DNA from: Winogradskyella ouciana
GTDB lineage: Bacteria > Bacteroidota > Bacteroidia > Flavobacteriales > Flavobacteriaceae
Direction: 5' to 3'
NCBI RefSeq assembly: GCF_009709615.1
Contig: NZ_WJYA01000004.1
Coordinates: 248,001 to 312,000 of the forward strand
DNA: 64,000 nucleotides
Part shown: positions 42,503-51,710 of the stretch, piece by piece
Numbering within the stretch: position 1 is the stretch's first letter
How the letters are laid out: every line of letters starts with the position of its first letter
Translations under genes and position numbers: made by a program
Notes under the pieces: generated by a model
Seen by the model: the letters and a program-made list of their open reading frames with translations, nothing else
Told to the model about the DNA's origin: nothing
Database searches by the model: none

Positions 42503-43792
42503 ATGAAAAAACTTATTCTCTTATCCCTTACTTTTTTAACATTATTCAGTTGCGGTGACGAGGTTCAATTTAATACGCCTGCCTTTCAAGGAGATCGTGC
42601 AAATGAACTTTGGAGAGCAAAAGCATTTTCAGCAAGTATTGATGAAAATGGCTTTTTAACCATTACTGGTACTAATAATATTGAAACGGTAAACCTTAGA
42701 GTGCCATCTGTGTTTGAAGGTACTTTTGTTGTTGGTAATGTAGATGCTATGGAAGCTGAATATATCGATGGCTTTGGTACACGTTTCTCTACCAATAATA
42801 GACCAGACCCAAGTGTCTCAATATATCCAGAGTTAGGTGAAATTGTAATTGAAGAAATAGACGTAGCCAATGCAACCTTTACAGGGACATTTAGATTCTT
42901 GGCTTTTGATGCTTCTGGACTAAATTCTGTGGGTTACACCAATGGTATTTTCTTTAAAGTGCCTTTGATATCTGGTACAATACCTACAAATCCTATGACA
43001 TGTACAGACACTGAAGTGGCAGCGGAAACGGCATTGTTGGCGTATCAAGCGACATTCGATTCTAGTGTAGAATTTGTAGTAAGTGCAGATTTTGAAGCTG
43101 CTTGTAATGCTTATAGTGATGCTTTGTTGTCACAAAGAAATTTTTGTGGTGATTCTGATGGATCTATACAAGCTATGATAGATGCTTTAGGGAGTTGCCA
43201 AATTAGTTGTGCGCAAGCAACGGATAACAGAGCCGAAGCCGAGGCACAATATAACACGGCTACAATTGGAAATTTTGATGAAAAGTGTGCGCAGTATCTA
43301 TTTTATCTCCAAGAACAGATTCAATTCTGTGGTGATGATGATGGTAGTATACAGGCAGAGATAGATGCCTTGGATTGTGATGATGATGATGGTGACGGCG
43401 TCCCAAATGCATTTGAAGATTTTAATGGTGATGATGATTTAACCAATGATGATACAGATGGTGACGGAACACCTAACTACTTGGATAACGATGACGATGG
43501 AGATGGTGTTTTAACAGCGGACGAAGCGGTTGATGTAGATGGAAACCCAATAGACACAGATGGTGATGGTGATGTGGATTATCTAGATAATGATGATGAT
43601 GGTGATGGTGTATTTACCAATTTTGAAACTGGAGATACAGATGGTAATGGTGTTGCAGACTATTTAGACGATGACGATGATGGAGATACCATATTAACCA
43701 TTAACGAGAATGCTGACCCTAATTCAGACGGTAATCCAGTGGATGCCTTAGATTCTGATGCCGACGGCACACCAGATTATTTGCAAGCCTAG
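42503..43792 (+). CDS. Lipoprotein with cysteine repeats and thrombospondin-3-like calcium-binding tail
   Basis: A 429-residue predicted lipoprotein (lipobox LFSCGD, Cys17). An N-terminal beta domain of a kind frequent in flavobacterial lipoproteins (about 25-155) is followed by two helical repeats of about 60 residues, each with paired cysteines and the shared motif FCGD(S/D)DGSIQAMIDAL-like (about 170-230 and 235-290). The C-terminal 130 residues are TSP3-type repeats (DDDGDGV, DTDGDGTPNYLDNDDDGDG) that bind calcium. The Asp-rich tail probably needs millimolar Ca2+, as in seawater. No T9SS domain follows the repeats. Function unknown. Confidence 0.85.
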   Translation: MKKLILLSLTFLTLFSCGDEVQFNTPAFQGDRANELWRAKAFSASIDENGFLTITGTNNIETVNLRVPSVFEGTFVVGNVDAMEAEYIDGFGTRFSTNNRPDPSVSIYPELGEIVIEEIDVANATFTGTFRFLAFDASGLNSVGYTNGIFFKVPLISGTIPTNPMTCTDTEVAAETALLAYQATFDSSVEFVVSADFEAACNAYSDALLSQRNFCGDSDGSIQAMIDALGSCQISCAQATDNRAEAEAQYNTATIGNFDEKCAQYLFYLQEQIQFCGDDDGSIQAEIDALDCDDDDGDGVPNAFEDFNGDDDLTNDDTDGDGTPNYLDNDDDGDGVLTADEAVDVDGNPIDTDGDGDVDYLDNDDDGDGVFTNFETGDTDGNGVADYLDDDDDGDTILTINENADPNSDGNPVDALDSDADGTPDYLQA

Positions 43793-43818
43793 ATAAGCTT
43801 AAAAAGACAATAATAATA

Positions 43819-43848
43819 AGCATTGCTCGAGAGAGTGATGCTTTTTTT
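43819..43848 (+). terminator. Terminator after the calcium-binding lipoprotein
   Basis: Stem AAGCATTGCTC/GAGTGATGCTT (two G-U pairs) with a GAGA-type loop and seven T. Confidence 0.8.
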
Positions 43849-43989
43849 GTTAAATAAAGCTAAGCCTTTGTTAAAGATGTTAAATTGTTGGATTTTTCCT
43901 ACTTTTTAATGTATGTTATATAGTGTTGTGATGTTTAACAATACGCATCCCAAAAGAAAGTATTGAAACTTAAAAACAACAAACCAATT

Positions 43990-44439
43990 ATGACATTTTC
44001 AGAAGAAATTTCAAATAAATTAAACGAATTACTGGTAAAGAATTATGATGCCGAAAAAGGCTATCTCAACGCCATCGATAATGTTGATAGCGATAGACTT
44101 AAAATGTTCTTTAAAAGAAGAGCATCTGAGCGAAGTGAATTTGCTAAAGAATTGAGAACCGAAATCTTAAGATATGGTGAAGACCCTAAAGATTCAGGAA
44201 GCTTTAAAGGTACAGTTCATAGAAATTGGATGAGCCTAAAATCACTCTTTAGTTCTAACAACGAAGAAGCTATTCTAGAAGAAGCCATTAAAGGCGAAAA
44301 GGAAAGTTTGGAGTCGTACAACGACTTGTTAGAAGAACGTAACTTACCACCTTCTATAGATAGTTTATTGATTAAGCATAAAAATGCTATTCAAGCAGCT
44401 ATCAATACAGAGAAGGTCCATGAAGAAATGGTATCATAA
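43990..44439 (+). CDS. PA2169/DUF2383 family four-helix protein (copy 1)
   Basis: A 149-residue cytosolic protein of the DUF2383/PA2169 group, a ferritin-like four-helix bundle. It has FFKRRASERSEFAKELRTEI, GSFKGTVHRNWMSLKSLFSS and the acidic ILEEAIKGEKESLESYNDLL. A TTG at 43963 gives nine more codons, but the ATG at 43990 aligns exactly with copy 2. The family is often linked to stress response; metal binding is possible but not shown. It forms a tandem pair with the next gene. Confidence 0.85.
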   Translation: MTFSEEISNKLNELLVKNYDAEKGYLNAIDNVDSDRLKMFFKRRASERSEFAKELRTEILRYGEDPKDSGSFKGTVHRNWMSLKSLFSSNNEEAILEEAIKGEKESLESYNDLLEERNLPPSIDSLLIKHKNAIQAAINTEKVHEEMVS

Positions 44440-44558
44440 TTAAAAGACCAACCACAGCAAAAGGGTTGTTATAAATAGTAACTCTTTTTCATTATTATAA
44501 GATGCTAATCAATACACATCTAAAACCAAGTATTGAAAATTTAAAAATGAACAAGATT

Positions 44559-45008
44559 ATGAAGTACGAAACAGAAATTACAGATAAATTAAACGAATTA
44601 ATTGAAAAAAACATGAACGCAAAAGATGGTTATGAAATGGCCATTGATAAAGTAGAAAATAGCGAAGTGAAGAATTTTTTCAAAAACAGGGCAAGAGAAC
44701 GCGCAAGATTTGTAAAAGATTTGCGAAGCGAAGTTTGGGAAAAAGGAGAGGTTCCTGAAAATTCAGGTAATATCTCAGGAGAATTACATAGAACATGGAT
44801 GTCTCTAAAAACAGCGTTTTCTTCAAACAATGAAGAAGCCATTTTAGAGGAAACCATCAAAGGTGAAAAATCTAGTTTAGAAGAGTATAATGAAATTCTA
44901 AATGAAGGAACCATGCCAATGCCTATAACTAATATTCTAAGAGAGCAACGAAATGCTATTGAAGCAACTGTTGCTAAAGCGAAAAATTTTGAGGTCGTAT
45001 TATCCTAA
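44559..45008 (+). CDS. PA2169/DUF2383 family four-helix protein (copy 2)
   Basis: A 149-residue paralogue of the gene before it, with the same blocks (FFKNRARERARFVKDLRSEV, GNISGELHRTWMSLKTAFSS, ILEETIKGEKSSLEEYNEIL). The ATG at 44559 is chosen because it gives the same length and alignment as copy 1. Upstream ATGs at 44502 and 44547 are in frame but fall in the duplicated leader. The leader of both copies shares AAGTATTGAAA and a following A-rich stretch, so gene and leader were duplicated together. Confidence 0.85.
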   Translation: MKYETEITDKLNELIEKNMNAKDGYEMAIDKVENSEVKNFFKNRARERARFVKDLRSEVWEKGEVPENSGNISGELHRTWMSLKTAFSSNNEEAILEETIKGEKSSLEEYNEILNEGTMPMPITNILREQRNAIEATVAKAKNFEVVLS

Positions 45009-45027
45009 AATTAAAGATTAACTGAAT

Positions 45028-45058
45028 TAAAAACCACACGTTTTAGTGTGGTTTTTTT
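45028..45058. terminator. Terminator after the DUF2383 pair
   Basis: Stem AAACCACAC/GTGTGGTTT with five A before and seven T after. Confidence 0.88.
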
Positions 45059-45128
45059 ATGTTCAAAACTCATAATAACTTCACTTTAAAAAAGTACAAA
45101 TTCTATGTAATTTTATGGGCTAACTTTC

Positions 45129-45201
45129 TGTCACGTTCAGAGTAGTCAAAACGCTTTTTAATTCTTAGTTTACAAGTGCTTCGACTGCGCTCAGCATGAC
45201 A
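45129..45201. repeat. Degenerate inverted-repeat element upstream of dnaE
   Basis: Arms of about 26 bp that begin TGTCACGTTCAGAGTAGTC and end GACTGCGCTCAGCATGACA, pairing imperfectly (about 18 of 26). The right arm is of the TTCGACTGCGCTCAGC type that recurs between genes in Bacteroidota. The rest of the 305-bp gap shows a second common short repeat (CTCTTCGCGCCTCTGCGCC, 45241-45259) and nothing coding. Confidence 0.65.
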
Positions 45202-45313
45202 ATTAGGTTATCATTGATAAAAGAATAAAGTATAGTTTCCCTCTTCGCGCCTCTGCGCCTTAGCGAGAAGAAAACTTTGAACTTTAAACTCTAAACTTTT
45301 TGAACTCTAGAGC

Positions 45314-48300
45314 ATGTACTTAATATTCGACACCGAAACCACAGGATTACCAAAACGCTGGGATGCGCCTATCACTGATACGGAAAATTGGCCAAGAGCC
45401 ATCCAGATTGCATGGCAACTACATGATGCTATGGGTAATTGTATTGAGCATCAGGATTATTTAATAAAACCAGAGGGTTTCAATATTCCTTATGACGCTG
45501 AAAAAATTCACGGTATTTCAACAGAACTGGCAGCAGAAAAAGGTGTGCCATTGGCTGAGGTTCTGGAAAAATTCAATACCGCTTTGGCTAAAACCAAATT
45601 TGTGGTCGGGCAAAATGTTGGTTTCGATTTAAATATTATGGGTGCGGAGTTTGTACGTGAAGATGTTGCAAACCCATTACAAGAATTACCTGTTTTAGAT
45701 ACCTGTACAGAACATACAGCAGAATTATGTAAAATTCCAGGTGGCCGTTACGGGAAATTCAAATTACCAACCTTGACAGAGTTGCACGAATTCCTATTCA
45801 ACAAACCATTTGCAGAAGCCCACAACGCCACAGCCGATGTTGAGGCAACTACACGTTGCTTTTTGGAACTTATTAGACTTAAGCAATACACCAAAGAACA
45901 ACTTGATGTTCAACCAGATTATTTTGAAAAGTTTTCTAAGGAAAATCCAAATGAAATTCAGCTGATTGGTTTAAAGCACATCAACTTAAAAAAGGAAAGT
46001 GACAAGATCAATGCGCGACTTCAAAAAGAGCAATCACAAGCTGTTCCTACCCAAACCAACAAGCAAGCAGCGGCTCAATTGGCCGATGTGGATTTTGTGC
46101 ATTTGCATAACCATTCGCAGTTTTCGATTTTACAATCCACTATTAGTATCAAGGATTTAGTGGATGCCGCAGCAAAAGAAAATATGCGAGCTGTGGCGTT
46201 AACGGACCATGGAAATATGATGGGCGCATTTCATTTTGTGAGCACAGTTTCCAATCATAATAAAGCAATAAAAGCACAACATGCTGAAGCTGAAGAGGCA
46301 GGCGAAGAGAAAAAAGGGCATATTATAAAACCGATAATTGGTTGTGAGTTTTTTGTCTGCGAAAATCATTTAGACAAAACCCGAAAAGACAACGGTTACC
46401 AGATCGTGTTGTTGGCTAAATCTAAAAAAGGATATCACAATCTGGCAAAATTGTCATCAGCCGCATTTACGGATGGGTTTTACTATGTGCCGCGAATTGA
46501 TAAAAAACTGATTGAGCAATACAAGGAAGACTTGATTTGCCTCACAGGAAACCTATACGGAGAAGTGCCAAGTAAGGTATTAAATATTGGCGAAAACCAA
46601 GCTGAAGAAGCCTTGCTGTGGTGGAAGGATACCTTTCAAGATGATTTGTATATCGAATTGATGCGTCATAATCAGGAGGATGAAAATCGTGTGAATCCGG
46701 TTTTAATTCAATTTGCGCAAAAGCACGATGTGAAATTGGTAGCCACCAACAATACCTATTATGTTGAGCAGGAAAACGCCAACGCACACGACATTCTATT
46801 GTGTGTAAAAGATGGCGAAAAACAGGCTACACCAATCGGTCGTGGTCGCGGTTATCGCTACGGATTGCCAAATCAAGAATATTACTTTAAGTCGTCGGAA
46901 GAAATGAAAGCTTTGTTTCGGGATGTTCCTGAAGCGATTGTGAATATTCAAGAGGTGGTCGATAAGATTGAGCCTTATGAATTGGCGCGTGATGTATTAC
47001 TGCCTGCTTTTGATATTCCAGATGAATTCAAGTTTGAAGAAGATGAAGCCGATGGTGGTAAACGAGGTGAAAACGCCTATCTAAAACACCTCACTTACGA
47101 AGGTGCAAAAAAACGCTACGGAGAGATTACCCCAGAAATCAAAGAACGTCTCGACTTTGAGTTAAGCGTTATCGAAAACACAGGCTATCCTGGGTACTTC
47201 TTGATTGTTGAAGACTTTATTCGCGAAGCACGAAAAATGGATGTGTCCGTTGGGCCAGGACGTGGTTCGGCAGCAGGTTCCGTGGTTGCTTATTGCCTTT
47301 GGATTACCAATATTGACCCGATTAAGTACGATTTACTTTTTGAGCGTTTTCTGAATCCAGATCGTGTGAGTATGCCAGATATCGATATCGATTTTGATGA
47401 TGAAGGTCGTGGTCGCGTGATGCAATATGTGATCGATAAATATGGCGCCAATCAAGTGGCACAGATTATCACGTATGGAACAATGGCTGCAAAGTCATCC
47501 ATTAGAGATACAGCGCGTGTACTGGATTTACCTTTGAATGAAGCCGACCATATAGCGAAACTGATTCCGAATATGTCTAAACTCGGAAAGATTTTTGGCA
47601 AAAGTGAAAAAGAATTGGCGAGCAAATTCCGTTCAGAGGATTTAGAGAAAGTCAATCAGCTACTCAACATTTCAGATGGTTCAGATTTACAAGCCGAAAC
47701 TGTAAACCAAGCCAGAATCTTGGAAGGTTCAGTAAGAAATACTGGGATTCACGCTTGTGGAGTCATTATCACACCTGGCGATATTACCAATTATGTGCCT
47801 GTTTCGGTTGCCAAGGATTCCGATTTGTACGTCACACAGTTTGATAACTCTGTGGTTGAAAGTGCTGGATTGCTGAAGATGGATTTCTTGGGTCTAAAAA
47901 CGTTGACCTTAATAAAGGATACGGTGAAAATCGTAAAGGCAAAGCACAATATAGATCTCGACCCAGATAGTTTTCCGCTTGATGATGAAAAGACCTACGA
48001 ACTCTTTCAACGTGGAGAAACGGTTGGGATTTTTCAGTATGAATCGCCAGGTATGCAAAAGCACATGAAGCATTTAAAGCCTACGGTTTTTGATGATTTA
48101 ATTGCCATGAACGCGCTGTATCGTCCTGGCCCGATGGAATATATTCCGAGTTTTATTAATCGTAAACACGGTAAAGAGGAAATTATTTACGATTTGCCTG
48201 AAATGGAAGAATACCTACAGGAAACCTATGGTATTACGGTGTATCAAGAGCAAGTGATGTTGTTGTCCCAAAAATTGGCGGATTTTACCAAAGGTGAAGC

Positions 48301-49699
48301 CGATGTTTTGAGAAAAGCGATGGGTAAAAAGCAGAAAGCGGTACTTGATAAAATGAAACCAAAATTCATTGAGCAGGCTGCGGCTAAAGGGATGGACAAG
48401 GTCAAGCTCGAAAAAATCTGGAAGGATTGGGAAGCCTTTGCAAGTTATGCCTTCAACAAATCGCATAGTACATGCTACGCTTGGATTGCCTACCAAACGG
48501 CTTATCTGAAAGCTCATTATCCAGCGGAATATATGGCTGCGGTGCTTTCTAATAATATGAACGATATTAAATCCGTAACCTTCTTTATGGAAGAGTGTAA
48601 GCGGATGCGACTACCCGTACTTGGACCAAGTGTCAACGAGAGTTTCTATAAATTTTCGGTAAATAAGGACAATGCGGTACGGTTCGGTATGGGAGCCATA
48701 AAAGGTGTAGGTCATGGAGCTGTAAAAACTATTGTGGAAAATCGTAAAAAAGACGGAAATTATAAATCTATTTTTGATTTGGCAAAGCGTATCGATTTGC
48801 GAGCTGCCAACAAAAAAGCTTTTGAAGGATTGGCTAATGCAGGCGGATTTGATTGTTTTGAAGATACACATAGAGCACAATATTTTGCCCATGATGGAGA
48901 TGGGATTACCTTTTTAGAAAAAGCGGTGAAGTATGGTGCCAAACATCAGGAAAATGAAAATTCGGCACAAGTGAGTTTGTTTGGGGAAGCTAGTGATGTA
49001 CAGATTGCAGAACCACAAGTGCCACCTTGTGAAGATTGGGGAACGATGGAAAAGCTATCGCGCGAAAAGGAAGTAGTTGGTATTTATATTTCGGGTCATC
49101 CGTTGGATGATTTTAAAATTGAAATGAAAACCTTTTGCAATGGTAATATTTCAGTTTTCAACGATTTAAATGCGGTTGTAAATCGAGAAATTACCTTTGG
49201 TGGTGTGGTTACCGAAGTACAGCATCGTGTGAGTAAGCAAGGCAAGGGTTGGGCGATTTTTACGATTGAAGATTATACGGATAGTCACGACTTTAGGATT
49301 TTTGGTGAGGACTATTTAAAGTTCAGGCATTTCTTGGTACAGAATTCCTTTGTTTATGTACGCGCCTATGTAAAGGAAGGTTGGATGAACAGAGAAACGG
49401 GTCAAAAAGGAGAGCCAAGGATTCAGTTTAATAACTTTCAGTTGTTGCACGATGTTATGGATGCCTATGCCAAAAAGTTGTCCATTCAATTAAATATAGA
49501 TGATTTGGAAAAAGACACGGTTTCAAACTTGCAAGACTTGCTTGGTATGCATATAGGCAATCATAACCTCAATTTTGTGGTCTATGACCAATCTGAAAAA
49601 TTAAAGTTGAATATGCCAAGCCGAAAACAGAAGGTAAAGATTTCGCAAGAGCTGTTGAATGAGCTACATGAGTTGGATGTTCGGTATAAGTTGAATTGA
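45314..49699 (+). CDS. dnaE: DNA polymerase III alpha subunit with fused N-terminal 3'-5' exonuclease
   Basis: The 1461-residue replicative polymerase. An N-terminal DEDDh exonuclease covers about residues 1-195: ExoI FDTETTGLP, ExoII NVGFDLNIM, ExoIII HNATADVEATTR. Then PHP (VHLHNHSQFSILQ, ALTDHGNMMG, from about 255), the C-family polymerase core with catalytic aspartates in PDIDIDFDDEGRG (about 690), the thumb/finger segment (LYRPGPMEYIPSF, AFNKSHSTCYAW), helix-hairpin-helix (IFDLAKRIDLRAANKKAFEGL) and a C-terminal OB fold (ITFGGVVTEVQHRV). Standard DnaE is about 1160 residues; the extra length is the exonuclease. The fusion is typical of Bacteroidota and would proofread in cis. Confidence 0.97.
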   Translation: MYLIFDTETTGLPKRWDAPITDTENWPRAIQIAWQLHDAMGNCIEHQDYLIKPEGFNIPYDAEKIHGISTELAAEKGVPLAEVLEKFNTALAKTKFVVGQNVGFDLNIMGAEFVREDVANPLQELPVLDTCTEHTAELCKIPGGRYGKFKLPTLTELHEFLFNKPFAEAHNATADVEATTRCFLELIRLKQYTKEQLDVQPDYFEKFSKENPNEIQLIGLKHINLKKESDKINARLQKEQSQAVPTQTNKQAAAQLADVDFVHLHNHSQFSILQSTISIKDLVDAAAKENMRAVALTDHGNMMGAFHFVSTVSNHNKAIKAQHAEAEEAGEEKKGHIIKPIIGCEFFVCENHLDKTRKDNGYQIVLLAKSKKGYHNLAKLSSAAFTDGFYYVPRIDKKLIEQYKEDLICLTGNLYGEVPSKVLNIGENQAEEALLWWKDTFQDDLYIELMRHNQEDENRVNPVLIQFAQKHDVKLVATNNTYYVEQENANAHDILLCVKDGEKQATPIGRGRGYRYGLPNQEYYFKSSEEMKALFRDVPEAIVNIQEVVDKIEPYELARDVLLPAFDIPDEFKFEEDEADGGKRGENAYLKHLTYEGAKKRYGEITPEIKERLDFELSVIENTGYPGYFLIVEDFIREARKMDVSVGPGRGSAAGSVVAYCLWITNIDPIKYDLLFERFLNPDRVSMPDIDIDFDDEGRGRVMQYVIDKYGANQVAQIITYGTMAAKSSIRDTARVLDLPLNEADHIAKLIPNMSKLGKIFGKSEKELASKFRSEDLEKVNQLLNISDGSDLQAETVNQARILEGSVRNTGIHACGVIITPGDITNYVPVSVAKDSDLYVTQFDNSVVESAGLLKMDFLGLKTLTLIKDTVKIVKAKHNIDLDPDSFPLDDEKTYELFQRGETVGIFQYESPGMQKHMKHLKPTVFDDLIAMNALYRPGPMEYIPSFINRKHGKEEIIYDLPEMEEYLQETYGITVYQEQVMLLSQKLADFTKGEADVLRKAMGKKQKAVLDKMKPKFIEQAAAKGMDKVKLEKIWKDWEAFASYAFNKSHSTCYAWIAYQTAYLKAHYPAEYMAAVLSNNMNDIKSVTFFMEECKRMRLPVLGPSVNESFYKFSVNKDNAVRFGMGAIKGVGHGAVKTIVENRKKDGNYKSIFDLAKRIDLRAANKKAFEGLANAGGFDCFEDTHRAQYFAHDGDGITFLEKAVKYGAKHQENENSAQVSLFGEASDVQIAEPQVPPCEDWGTMEKLSREKEVVGIYISGHPLDDFKIEMKTFCNGNISVFNDLNAVVNREITFGGVVTEVQHRVSKQGKGWAIFTIEDYTDSHDFRIFGEDYLKFRHFLVQNSFVYVRAYVKEGWMNRETGQKGEPRIQFNNFQLLHDVMDAYAKKLSIQLNIDDLEKDTVSNLQDLLGMHIGNHNLNFVVYDQSEKLKLNMPSRKQKVKISQELLNELHELDVRYKLN

Positions 49700-49781
49700 G
49701 AATTTTTGGTGAATTTATTACGTCAATATGGCAATAATCAAATGAAATACTGCCATTGTAAGGTTTGGCAAAATTTTTGAC

Positions 49782-49789
49782 TAATTTTG
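49782..49789 (+). promoter_or_regulatory. -7 element of trxA
   Basis: TAATTTTG, 35 bp before the ATG. The nearest TTG triplets upstream are at 14 and 23 bp spacing, so the -33 box is uncertain. Confidence 0.5.
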
Positions 49790-49824
49790 TGTAAACGAAG
49801 TAGAATACAATTAAAATAAATATT

Positions 49825-50142
49825 ATGGCATTAGAAATAACAGATGCAACATTTGAAGAAACAGTATTAAAGAGTGATAAACCGGTAATGGTAGATTTTT
49901 GGGCAGCGTGGTGCGGACCTTGCCGTATGGTTGGGCCAATCATTGACGAGATTAGCACAGAGTACGAAGGAAAAGCTGTAGTTGGTAAGGTTGATGTAGA
50001 TGCAAATCAAGAATTTGCTGCTAAATACGGAGTAAGAAACATACCAACAGTATTGGTTTTTAAAGATGGTGAAGTCGTAGGCCGACAAGTAGGTGTTGCA
50101 CCAAAGAACGCTTATTCAGAAGCTATCGATGCACTTTTATAG
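49825..50142 (+). CDS. trxA: Thioredoxin
   Basis: A 105-residue cytosolic disulfide reductase. The active site WCGPC is in VDFWAAWCGPCRMVGP (about residues 25-40). The cis-Pro loop is NIPTVLVFKDGE (about 75-86). No signal peptide, normal length. It has its own promoter and a strong terminator. Confidence 0.97.
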   Translation: MALEITDATFEETVLKSDKPVMVDFWAAWCGPCRMVGPIIDEISTEYEGKAVVGKVDVDANQEFAAKYGVRNIPTVLVFKDGEVVGRQVGVAPKNAYSEAIDALL

Positions 50143-50174
50143 TCGATATTCAAATAAGTTCTAAAAGAAATGAT

Positions 50175-50205
50175 AAAAGGTTTGCCATTACGGCGAACCT
50201 TTTTT
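50175..50205. terminator. Terminator after trxA
   Basis: Stem AAAAGGTTTGCC/GGCGAACCTTTT (one G-U) with an ATTAC loop and a T run. Confidence 0.9.
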
Positions 50206-50223
50206 AGTTTAGACGTATAGCGC

Positions 50224-50270
50224 GAAGCACGAAGCACGAAGCACGAAGCACGAAGCACGAAGCACGAAGC
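50224..50270. repeat. Heptamer tandem repeat GAAGCAC, 6.7 copies
   Basis: Six perfect copies of GAAGCAC followed by GAAGC. It lies in the intergenic gap between the trxA terminator and the DUF58 gene, about 40 bp before the latter's ATG. A 7-bp unit is prone to slippage and could vary between strains. Confidence 0.95.
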
Positions 50271-50310
50271 TAAAATAATGCCTTCTGGTAGGGAAGGTTA
50301 GGATGGGCTT

Positions 50311-51240
50311 ATGGATTTACAATTAGAATTAAATAAAGCAGGCGGTTTTAAAAACCTAGAATTACTCGCCAAGCAAGTAGTAGAGGGTTTTATTGCTGGC
50401 ATGCATAAAAGTCCGTTTCATGGGTTTTCGGCAGAATTTGCTGAACATAAGATTTACAATCAAGGTGAAAGTACCAAACACATCGATTGGAAACTCTATG
50501 CCAAAACCGATCGTTTGTACACCAAGCGCTATGATGAGGAAACCAATCTACGTTGTCACTTAATTGTGGATAATAGTACTTCGATGCACTATCCAGAATC
50601 GGCAGGTACAACAATTGATAATCTCAATAAAATTGCATTTTCGGCATTGGCAAGCGCATCCTTGATGCATATTCTAAAAAAACAGCGTGATGCGGTTGGG
50701 TTGAGTATTTATAGTGATACTTATGATTTTTATGCACCTGAAAAAGGGAGCGAGCGGCACCATAGAATGTTGCTGAGCAAATTAGGTGAAGCTGTAGTTG
50801 CTAAGCCAGAGTCCAAAACCACCGAAACCTATACCTATTTGCACCAGATAGCAGAGAAGGTTCATCGCAGGTCTTTGATATTTTTGTTTACGGACATGTT
50901 TCAAACCTCTGAAGACGATGAGAAGTTGTTTGAGGCTTTAAGACATCTAAAACACAATAAGCACGAAGTGGTTTTATTTCATATATATGATAAAGCTAAA
51001 GAATTGACTTTTCAGTTTGATAATAGACCTAAGCGTTTTATAGATGTGGAAACAGGTGATTTTATCAATTTATATCCAGATAACATCAAGGAAAATTATG
51101 AAAAGGCTGTAAAAGATTACTTTGACAACCTAAAATTGAAATGCGGACAGTACAGAATAAAGTATGTTGAGGCGGACATTAATAAGGGCTTTAACCAGAT
51201 ACTCACCACATATATGATAGAGCGGCAAAAATTTGTGTAA
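50311..51240 (+). CDS. DUF58 domain protein
   Basis: A 309-residue protein of the DUF58 family with a vWA-like fold. The DUF58 hallmark GESTKHIDWKLYAKTDRLYTKRYDEETN (seen in pieces, about residues 50-78) is followed by a MIDAS-like LIVDNSTSMHYP and SLIFLFTDMFQTSEDD. DUF58 proteins usually work with a MoxR-type AAA+ ATPase and Bat proteins; none is next to it here. Its cellular job is not known. The start is the first ATG after the heptamer repeat. Confidence 0.9.
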   Translation: MDLQLELNKAGGFKNLELLAKQVVEGFIAGMHKSPFHGFSAEFAEHKIYNQGESTKHIDWKLYAKTDRLYTKRYDEETNLRCHLIVDNSTSMHYPESAGTTIDNLNKIAFSALASASLMHILKKQRDAVGLSIYSDTYDFYAPEKGSERHHRMLLSKLGEAVVAKPESKTTETYTYLHQIAEKVHRRSLIFLFTDMFQTSEDDEKLFEALRHLKHNKHEVVLFHIYDKAKELTFQFDNRPKRFIDVETGDFINLYPDNIKENYEKAVKDYFDNLKLKCGQYRIKYVEADINKGFNQILTTYMIERQKFV

Positions 51241-51268
51241 ATAAATCTCTATTTTTTTAATTTTTTGT

Positions 51269-51298
51269 TTGCGGAATTAAAAATGCAATGTATATTTG
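51269..51298 (+). promoter_or_regulatory. tRNA-Asp promoter
   Basis: TTG at 51269-51271, a 19-bp spacer and TATATTTG at 51291-51298. The tRNA begins 19 bp later. Confidence 0.75.
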
Positions 51299-51316
51299 CC
51301 CTCGCAATTATGCAAC

Positions 51317-51390
51317 GGTCTGGTAGTTCAGCTGGTTAGAATATCTGCCTGTCACGCAGGGGGTCGCGGGTTCGAGTCCCGTCCAGACCG
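51317..51390 (+). tRNA. tRNA-Asp (anticodon GUC)
   Basis: A 74-nt cloverleaf without encoded CCA. Acceptor stem GGTCTGG/CCAGACC with discriminator G. D-arm TTCAGCTGGTTAGA, anticodon loop CT-GTC-AC inside TCTGC/GCAGG, T-arm CGGGTTCGAGTCCCG. A promoter precedes it and a terminator follows; it is transcribed alone. Confidence 0.98.
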
Positions 51391-51402
51391 CAAAAATTGC
51401 TT

Positions 51403-51429
51403 AAAAGCTCTGAGAAATTGGAGCTTTTT
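51403..51429 (+). terminator. Terminator after tRNA-Asp
   Basis: Stem AAAAGCTC/GAGCTTTT with a 10-nt loop and five T. The remaining gap 51430-51710 is AT-rich and shows no gene or clear promoter. Confidence 0.8.
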
Positions 51430-51710
51430 CAATATAAAGACGTTGTGTTGTGCTCAGAGTAACATCTGAGTCTTAGTAGAAATCCAATTTATTGGATATT
51501 TACCAATGAAAGGCTTTCCTTTTTTCTGAATAAGAAAATCGGGATGCTTTTTTGTTTTTATAGAATTTTTTAAAAAAATATTGTACTATCTTAGTTTAAT
51601 AACGATACAGGTATCTTTTTTTTGTATATTAGGTGTATTCTTGTGTGACTCAACTTTAAAGAAATCTCTTAACTGCCCACCCTAAAGGCGGAATATTTGT
51701 ATTGTGTCCT

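Noticed and set aside
45028..45058. A fifth copy of the adhesin operator (AACCACAC...GTGTGGTT)
   Set aside because: The arms differ from ACCACAT/ATGTGGT and the site is flanked by A and T runs after a stop codon, so it is a terminator.
50224..50270. An origin or iteron set
   Set aside because: The 7-bp unit is too short and is unrelated to DnaA boxes; no replication initiator gene is adjacent.
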